5,624 nt of DNA from Candidatus Uhrbacteria bacterium RIFOXYB12_FULL_58_10. Its GTDB lineage: Bacteria > Patescibacteriota > Patescibacteriia > UBA9934 > GWF2-40-263. The stretch spans positions 1 through 5,624 of the forward strand of contig CALRGL010000064.1 of the NCBI GenBank assembly GCA_943357275.1, in the 5' to 3' direction. Shown here one piece after another: positions 1-4,018 of this stretch. The notes beneath the pieces were generated by a model that was given only the letters and a program-made list of their open reading frames with translations, searched no databases and was not told the DNA's origin. The position numbers and the translations under genes were made by a program. The stretch's first letter is position 1, and each line of letters starts with the position of its first letter.

Positions 1-804
1 GCAGATATTGCAAAAGATAATCCAGAGGCATTTTACTCAGCCGTTCAAACCAATAACGTCGCGGTCATGGACGCGGCTATCAAGGGAGCCATGCAAGAAC
101 GGTACTCGAAATTTCGAAGTCGTTTGAATCGCACGGTCATTCGTACAACCTTTTTCTTGCTGCTTACCAAGTCTATCTTGGCAATCCTGATTGAATATCC
201 TTACGAGTTTTTCGTTCTTCATACAACGGATTATTTTCCGCTCATGTTTAATATTTTGTTTCCGCCGTTTCTGCTTGCAATCATCGGCGTGTCTGTTCGT
301 ATTCCAAAAAAGAAAAACACCGAACGTGTGCTTGGAGAGATTCATTCTCTCATGGGTGTGGCCGACGATTTTACGCTTACGTTTAGACGACAACAGACTT
401 GGGGAAAGGGAGCTCTCTTTACCATTTTCAATGCGCTCTATTTCATCGTCTTTAGCATTTCCATTTTTCTGATCGTTTCTATTTTGCACTTTTTTAAATT
501 TAACGTGTTCTCGATTTTGTTCTTCTTGTTCTTCTTGTCGCTTGTGGCTTACTTCGGACTTCGTATCAGAAACACACGTCGTGACTTGCTTGTGATTGAT
601 CCATCAGGTGGATTCATTGGATTTTTAGGTGACGTTCTGTTTTTGCCACTGGTGCGTGTGGGTCGATGGATTGCCATGCGCGCTCCAAAAGTGAATATCT
701 TTTTGTTCTTTTTTGACTTCATTATCGAAGCTCCATTTAAGGCTGCGATTGATGTGATTGAAAATTGGCTTGGTTTTCTCAAAGAGAAACGCGAAGAAAT
801 ATAA
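1..804 (+). CDS. Conserved multi-pass membrane protein, unknown function (5' end missing)
   Basis: The frame is open from base 1. The first visible codons (ADIAKDNPEAFYSAV) read as normal protein before the ATG at 67, so the gene most likely begins upstream of the window; 267 residues are visible. It ends in tandem stops TAA TAA (802-807). Counting from the first visible codon, a charged amphipathic stretch (about 24-48) leads into hydrophobic segments at about 49-66, 80-98, 137-163 and 166-186. A basic segment (188-195, RIRNTRR) follows, then a semi-hydrophobic C-terminal tail with an IIEAPFK motif (241-247) and an acidic/basic end (KEKREEI). I see no catalytic motif. From memory, proteins with this type of tail recur as hypothetical proteins in CPR genomes, which is recollection and not a search result. 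Its last 40 nt overlap the next gene, suggesting co-expression. It is probably a cytoplasmic membrane protein, role unknown. If the gene really starts at 67 it has 245 residues. Confidence 0.8.
   Translation, partial: ADIAKDNPEAFYSAVQTNNVAVMDAAIKGAMQERYSKFRSRLNRTVIRTTFFLLLTKSILAILIEYPYEFFVLHTTDYFPLMFNILFPPFLLAIIGVSVRIPKKKNTERVLGEIHSLMGVADDFTLTFRRQQTWGKGALFTIFNALYFIVFSISIFLIVSILHFFKFNVFSILFFLFFLSLVAYFGLRIRNTRRDLLVIDPSGGFIGFLGDVLFLPLVRVGRWIAMRAPKVNIFLFFFDFIIEAPFKAAIDVIENWLGFLKEKREEI
517..537 (+). repeat. Short tandem repeat, TTGTTCTTC x2.3
   Basis: A 9-bp unit, TTGTTCTTC, occurs at 517-525 and 526-534 and is followed by a further TTG. It lies inside the membrane-protein gene and encodes Leu-Phe-Phe repeats of a transmembrane segment. 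The unit is a multiple of three, so a copy-number change would lengthen or shorten the helix without shifting the frame. It may simply reflect low-complexity hydrophobic coding. Confidence 0.6.
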
Positions 805-1823
805 TAACGCAACACGGCAACAAAACAAGCTTGTTCACGTGGATTCTTCTCGTCCTCTTTTTTGTGGCTATCCTGATTTTTGCCTCCGCGCAGTATTGGT
901 TTTCAACGATGCCAAAACAATCCGTTGCACGCTATGGCATCACGTTTTCGGCTACGTATACAAACCAACTCGGGCTTGATGTTAAAGAAACCTATCGTGC
1001 ACTTGTTGATGAACTTGGAGTCCGTGCCGTACGTTTACCTATTCCTTGGTCAGACGTTGAGCGAACACAAGGAACACTCGATTGGAACGTCTACGATTGG
1101 TTGATTCAGTACTCGCAAGAACACGATGTCTTGCTCACGATTGCGATCGGAGAAAAAGTTCCACGTTGGCCAGAATGTTATATTCCTGATTGGGCAGAAG
1201 GATTTGCTATTCCACAAAAAGATGAATTCGTCTTATCGTTCATGAAGTCAGTCGTTGAACGGTATCGATCGTTTTCGACGATTGAACGTTGGCAGGTTGA
1301 AAACGAACCGTTGTTTCCCTTTGGTAACTGTACAAATCAAATCTCTCTTGAAGAATTAGAGCGACAAGTCACTCTGGTTCGATCATTAGATCCACGTCCC
1401 ATTCAATTAACCGTGAGTGGAGAGTTGGGTCCATGGAAGCAACTTGCTAAGATGTCTGATATTCTTGGTCTTTCAATGTATCGCAAAACGTGGAATGAGG
1501 CGTTTGGTTACTTTGTGTATCCGCTTGGTCCCGAATATTATCAATTACGTGCGCAAGTTGTGAAAGAGGTTGTTCCTCAGTTGATTGTTTCAGAATTGCA
1601 GGCTGAACCTTGGTTTTCAGAACCGGTTGATAGCTACACCGTCCAAGATGCTTATAACTTATTTACGAGTGAGCATTTCTCTTCCAATCTAGTTTTCGTT
1701 CGTGAGTCTGGTGTTTCTGAAGCCTATCTTTGGGGAGCCGAATGGTGGTACTACCTCAAAACTCACGGAGAGGATCGACTTTGGGAAACGGCTCGAAGTG
1801 TCTTTAATGTATCTTCTTTATGA
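765..1823 (+). CDS. Membrane-anchored or secreted TIM-barrel glycoside hydrolase-like protein
   Basis: Probable extracytoplasmic glycosidase of the clan GH-A type; substrate unknown. A basic N-terminus (R7, R10, R11, K20) precedes a hydrophobic segment (about 24-42) ending in ASA (40-42). This could be a signal anchor, or a signal peptide cut after A42. The barrel starts near residue 57 (YGITF). Motifs in order: VRLPIPW (89-95), VENEP (178-182) with E181 as the expected acid/base, and SELQAEPW (276-283) with E277 as the expected nucleophile; the end is rich in Trp/Tyr (LWGAEWWYY). The roughly 100-residue gap between the two glutamates fits a retaining GH-A enzyme. The start is uncertain. TTG at 765 gives 352 residues and a positive-inside N-terminus. 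TTG at 831 would remove the charged region, and the first in-frame ATG (909) would remove the hydrophobic segment. There is no Shine-Dalgarno at any of them. The gene overlaps the upstream gene by 40 nt and the downstream start by 4 nt. The exact GH family cannot be assigned by eye. Confidence 0.75.
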   Translation: MAWFSQRETRRNIITQHGNKTSLFTWILLVLFFVAILIFASAQYWFSTMPKQSVARYGITFSATYTNQLGLDVKETYRALVDELGVRAVRLPIPWSDVERTQGTLDWNVYDWLIQYSQEHDVLLTIAIGEKVPRWPECYIPDWAEGFAIPQKDEFVLSFMKSVVERYRSFSTIERWQVENEPLFPFGNCTNQISLEELERQVTLVRSLDPRPIQLTVSGELGPWKQLAKMSDILGLSMYRKTWNEAFGYFVYPLGPEYYQLRAQVVKEVVPQLIVSELQAEPWFSEPVDSYTVQDAYNLFTSEHFSSNLVFVRESGVSEAYLWGAEWWYYLKTHGEDRLWETARSVFNVSSL

Positions 1824-3235
1824 ATACGAAAGCATCATTTGATGTCATTGTCATCGGAACAGGCTCTGCTGGATTTTCTGCGATTGAAGCCGCTGTCAAA
1901 CAAGGTGTATCGGTTTGTGCTATTGAACAAGGTGTTATTGGAGGAGAGTGTGCGAATTTCGCTTGTATTCCATCCAAGTCACTGTTAAAAACAGCAAGCG
2001 TTTATCGAACTCTTCAACAGGCTCGAGCGTTTGGAATTCAGGTCAGTGCGCCTTCTTTTGATTTTGGAAAGCTTATGAGTTATCGGGATTCTGCTGTGCA
2101 CGCGATCACAGGCGGGGGAGAAAAGGGAGATCGTTACAAACAGATTTTTTCTGAACTTGGAGTGGATGTTCGTTACGGGAAAGCTCGTTTCATTGATGAA
2201 CACATGATCGAGATTAATGGGGAAAATCTCTATGGAAAAACAATCGTGATTGCTACTGGGACCGTTGACGTTGTCCCTTCGATTCAAGACATCGATCGTG
2301 TTCCGTATAAACGTTGGTCTGACGCATTGAACCAAAAGCGTCAACCAAAATCGATGGCGATTATTGGTGGTGGACCGGTTGGCTGTGAGCTTGCGACGTT
2401 TTATGCATCTTTTGGAACACGTGTTGTTCTGCTTCAACAATCGTCTTGTGTTTTGAATCGAGAAGACCAAGAAATTTCCGCGTTAGCGCTTGAATGTCTA
2501 AAACGGAATGGTGTTGATGTTCGACTCAATGCACAGATCGATTCCGTGATTGATTCTCGAGGAGGTGTCTATGGTGTTCGACTGCGACAAGAACATGGAC
2601 TTGAGATGATTGCTGTTGACCAGATTGTGCTTGCTGCAGGCAAGCGAGCAAATGTAGAAGGACTGAATCTTGATGCTACTTCTATTGTTCTTGAACAGAA
2701 CGGTTCTCTCAAAACAACAAAAGATCTTCGAACAACGGTTTCGCATATTTTTTCGGCCGGAGATGTAAACGGAGGAATGATGTTTACACACGTTGCTTAT
2801 CGTCAAGGAACGATTGCTGGAACAAATGCAGCCATTGCTGCCAAGAAGAAACGCCTGCCTTTGTTGACGATGAACGAACGTGTAGTCCCACGTGTGACGT
2901 TTCTTGCCTCAGAAGTTGCCTCTGTTGGAATGACCTCAGAAATTGCTAAAAAAGAATTCAAACAGATTCTTGTTGGACGTTGTTTGTTAGCGGGTCTTGG
3001 TCGAGCTGTAACAGATCACCAGCGATTTGGTTTGATGAAACTTGTCATCCATCCAAAGACACGCAAAATCCTAGGAGGACATATGATTGGGGAACGAGCT
3101 GGAGAGGTCATTCACGAGGTTGCCCTTGCGATGCATTTAAACGCAACGGTTGATAAACTCGCTGAGATGATTCATGCATTTCCTACCTATTCAGAAGCCG
3201 TTGTTTCGGCCGCATCAAACATCACCAAAGAGTGA
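1820..3235 (+). CDS. Class-I pyridine nucleotide-disulfide oxidoreductase (lipoamide dehydrogenase/mercuric reductase-like)
   Basis: Cytoplasmic FAD flavoenzyme expected to pass electrons between NAD(P)H and a disulfide or other acceptor. The 471 residues match the usual family length. Motifs: FAD-binding GTGSAG (13-18) with acidic E36 after strand 2; redox-active GGECANFACIPSK (41-53), with the C44/C49 pair in the normal CxxxxC spacing; ATG motif (146-148); NAD(P)-binding GGGPVG (183-188); second FAD motif SAGDV (312-316); C-terminal dimerisation domain from about 355. Two oddities stand out. The C-terminal HxHPTxxE signature reads HAFPTYSE (452-459), so Phe454 replaces the catalytic His of lipoamide dehydrogenases while E459 remains. 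The residue after NAD strand 2 is Gln206 rather than the Glu typical of NAD enzymes. There is no N-terminal HMA domain or C-terminal Cys pair, which argues against classical MerA. No E1/E2 genes of a 2-oxoacid dehydrogenase complex are visible. ATG overlaps the preceding TGA (ATGA), implying translational coupling to the hydrolase gene. The physiological substrate is unknown. Confidence 0.93.
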   Translation: MNTKASFDVIVIGTGSAGFSAIEAAVKQGVSVCAIEQGVIGGECANFACIPSKSLLKTASVYRTLQQARAFGIQVSAPSFDFGKLMSYRDSAVHAITGGGEKGDRYKQIFSELGVDVRYGKARFIDEHMIEINGENLYGKTIVIATGTVDVVPSIQDIDRVPYKRWSDALNQKRQPKSMAIIGGGPVGCELATFYASFGTRVVLLQQSSCVLNREDQEISALALECLKRNGVDVRLNAQIDSVIDSRGGVYGVRLRQEHGLEMIAVDQIVLAAGKRANVEGLNLDATSIVLEQNGSLKTTKDLRTTVSHIFSAGDVNGGMMFTHVAYRQGTIAGTNAAIAAKKKRLPLLTMNERVVPRVTFLASEVASVGMTSEIAKKEFKQILVGRCLLAGLGRAVTDHQRFGLMKLVIHPKTRKILGGHMIGERAGEVIHEVALAMHLNATVDKLAEMIHAFPTYSEAVVSAASNITKE

Positions 3236-3237
3236 TG

Positions 3238-3246
3238 TGTTATACT
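3238..3246 (+). promoter_or_regulatory. Probable extended -10 promoter for the exonuclease gene
   Basis: TGT followed by TATACT (3241-3246) is a good extended -10 element placed directly after the oxidoreductase stop codon. No convincing -35 hexamer lies 16-18 nt upstream, which is usual for extended -10 promoters. Transcription would start near 3253, about 4 nt before the ATG at 3257, giving an essentially leaderless mRNA. This agrees with the absence of a Shine-Dalgarno sequence. Confidence 0.45.
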
Positions 3247-3256
3247 CTTATCCGCT

Positions 3257-3835
3257 ATGTCTAAAGAAGTTGTTTTTGATATTGAAACCCAGAATACCTT
3301 TGAAGAGGTTGGGGGGTATTTCGTCGATAAATTGAAGATTTCCGTGATTGGTTGTTATTTTTATGAAACCAATTCTTACGAAGCCTTTGAAGAGCATGAG
3401 CTTCCTCAGCTTTGGCAACGGTTAGAAAAAGCCGATCGACTCATTGGGTATAACTCGGATGGGTTTGATTTGCCGATCATGAATAACTATTACAGTGGAG
3501 ACTTTTTGAAGTTTCCAAGATTGGATCTTCTTGTCGAAATTCAAAAAGCCTTAGGGTTTCGTTTGAAATTAGACGATGTAGCAGCAGCGACGGTTGGTCA
3601 CAGAAAATCTGGCCACGGACTTCAGGCCGTAGAATGGTGGAAACAAGGAGAAATTCAGAAAATCAAGGATTATTGTTTGCAAGATGTCAAAGTAACCAAG
3701 GAAGTCTACGAATACGGGATCAAGTACGGCGCGCTCGCCTATGAAGATCGTCTCAGTGGAAGAAAAGCCATTCCGGTTGACTTCACGCGTAAGCAGGTTG
3801 AACAGCCAAAAATTAACTTAACCATGGGGTTTTAG
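3257..3835 (+). CDS. Stand-alone DEDDy-type 3'-5' exonuclease (RNase H-like fold)
   Basis: Predicted metal-dependent 3'-5' exonuclease of 192 residues, the size of a lone exonuclease domain. The DEDDy motifs are complete: Exo I in FDIET (D8, E10); Exo II in GYNSDGFDLP (64-73), with the PolB-like NxxxFD arrangement (N66, D71); Exo III as YCLQD (Y139, D143). It most resembles the RNase_H_2/YprB-like or PolB-exonuclease-like families, which include detached proofreading-type domains. There is no polymerase, helicase or zinc-binding domain. The C-terminal 30 residues are basic and poorly structured. It begins 21 nt after the oxidoreductase and has its own -10 element, so it is probably a separate transcript. 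Its downstream neighbour is ribonucleotide reductase, consistent with, but not proof of, a role in DNA repair or turnover. Whether DNA or RNA is the substrate cannot be told. It ends in TAG with no clear intrinsic terminator after it. Confidence 0.88.
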   Translation: MSKEVVFDIETQNTFEEVGGYFVDKLKISVIGCYFYETNSYEAFEEHELPQLWQRLEKADRLIGYNSDGFDLPIMNNYYSGDFLKFPRLDLLVEIQKALGFRLKLDDVAAATVGHRKSGHGLQAVEWWKQGEIQKIKDYCLQDVKVTKEVYEYGIKYGALAYEDRLSGRKAIPVDFTRKQVEQPKINLTMGF

Positions 3836-3837
3836 CG

Positions 3838-3846
3838 TGTGGATAA
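3838..3846 (-). promoter_or_regulatory. DnaA box upstream of the nrdJ promoter
   Basis: The bases TGTGGATAA are the exact reverse complement of the consensus DnaA box TTATCCACA. The site lies 7 nt upstream of the nrdJ -35 hexamer and begins 2 nt after the exonuclease stop codon. In E. coli, DnaA boxes upstream of nrdAB link dNTP synthesis to replication initiation, and this position suggests a similar role. A chance perfect 9-mer in this 183-bp gap, counting both strands, is expected at roughly 1 in 700 under equal base frequencies. Only one box was seen, so it is not an origin. Confidence 0.5.
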
Positions 3847-3853
3847 TTATTCT

Positions 3854-3882
3854 TTGACACACCATATCTAGTGGAATAAAAT
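3854..3882 (+). promoter_or_regulatory. Sigma70-type promoter of nrdJ
   Basis: The -35 TTGACA (3854-3859) is a perfect consensus. After an optimal 17-nt spacer comes -10 TAAAAT (3877-3882), one mismatch from TATAAT. Transcription should start near 3889, leaving a leader of about 130 nt before the ATG at 4019. The promoter is overlapped by an NrdR-like palindrome and flanked by a second one, so a strong promoter under repression is the likely arrangement. Confidence 0.75.
3859..3874 (+). promoter_or_regulatory. NrdR box 1 (in the promoter spacer)
   Basis: ACACCATATCTAGTGG matches the NrdR-box consensus acaCwAtATaTwGtgt at 13 of 16 positions, including the CAC...GTG arms and the central AT. 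It lies between -35 and -10 of the nrdJ promoter, where bound NrdR would block RNA polymerase. No nrdR gene is visible in the window. Confidence 0.6.
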
Positions 3883-3891
3883 AGCTTGGTA

Positions 3892-3907
3892 CCACAACAT
3901 CTTGTGG
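3892..3907 (+). promoter_or_regulatory. NrdR box 2 (just after the transcription start)
   Basis: CCACAACATCTTGTGG is a near-perfect palindrome with 6-bp arms CCACAA/TTGTGG. It matches the NrdR consensus at 12 of 16 positions. Its start is 33 bp from the start of box 1, about three helical turns and close to the 31-32 bp usual for paired NrdR boxes, so both sites would face the same side of the DNA. It could also fold as a small RNA hairpin, but the paired arrangement favours an operator. Confidence 0.6.
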
Positions 3908-3908
3908 C

Positions 3909-3932
3909 GATGGGGAAGGATTTTTTCTCATC
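3909..3932 (+). other. Leader hairpin 1 of the nrdJ mRNA
   Basis: Bases 3909-3917 can pair with 3924-3932 over 9 bp, including two G-U pairs, around a 6-nt loop. The 3' arm contains a T-run (3921-3926). The stem is weak and may be incidental. Bases 3928-3933 (TCATCT) could instead pair with 3950-3955 (AGATGA), which would compete with both leader hairpins. Confidence 0.25.
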
Positions 3933-3946
3933 TCAAACTTATTTAG

Positions 3947-3975
3947 AGAAGATGATCCTAAACAGATCGTCTTTT
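3947..3975 (+). other. Leader hairpin 2 of the nrdJ mRNA, weak terminator-like
   Basis: Arms 3947-3957 and 3965-3975 pair over 11 bp with two G-U pairs and a 7-nt loop. The 3' arm ends in TCTTTT. The stem is AT-rich and the U-tract short, so it is a poor intrinsic terminator. It could be an attenuator in the nrdJ leader or only a chance structure. The rest of the leader (3976-4018) shows no Shine-Dalgarno sequence. Confidence 0.3.
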
Positions 3976-4018
3976 AAATCGGCCAAAATTTTACTCCCTA
4001 TTTAGACCATACTCGCCT

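Noticed and set aside
1985..2470. 161-codon minus-strand open frame inside the oxidoreductase gene
   Set aside because: It is antisense to a well-supported gene and encodes no recognisable protein.
1820..3235. Calling the oxidoreductase lpd (E3 of pyruvate dehydrogenase) or merA
   Set aside because: The catalytic His position is Phe and no E1/E2 genes are adjacent. The MerA-specific HMA domain and C-terminal Cys pair are absent.
1821..3235. TGA recoded as an amino acid (as in Gracilibacteria or Absconditabacteria)
   Set aside because: The TGA at 1821-1823 and the one at 3233-3235 end full-length proteins exactly where the next gene starts or a promoter follows, and no internal TGA is needed in any gene.
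3836..3862. Intrinsic terminator after the exonuclease gene (GTGTG...CACAC)
   Set aside because: The stem is only 5 bp with a 16-nt loop and no following T-tract, and it overlaps the DnaA box and -35 hexamer, which explain it better.
3889..4018. Cobalamin riboswitch in the nrdJ leader
   Set aside because: No B12-box-like GCCACTG core is present and the leader is too short for the usual fold. Such riboswitches also normally control B12 uptake or B12-independent enzymes, not NrdJ.
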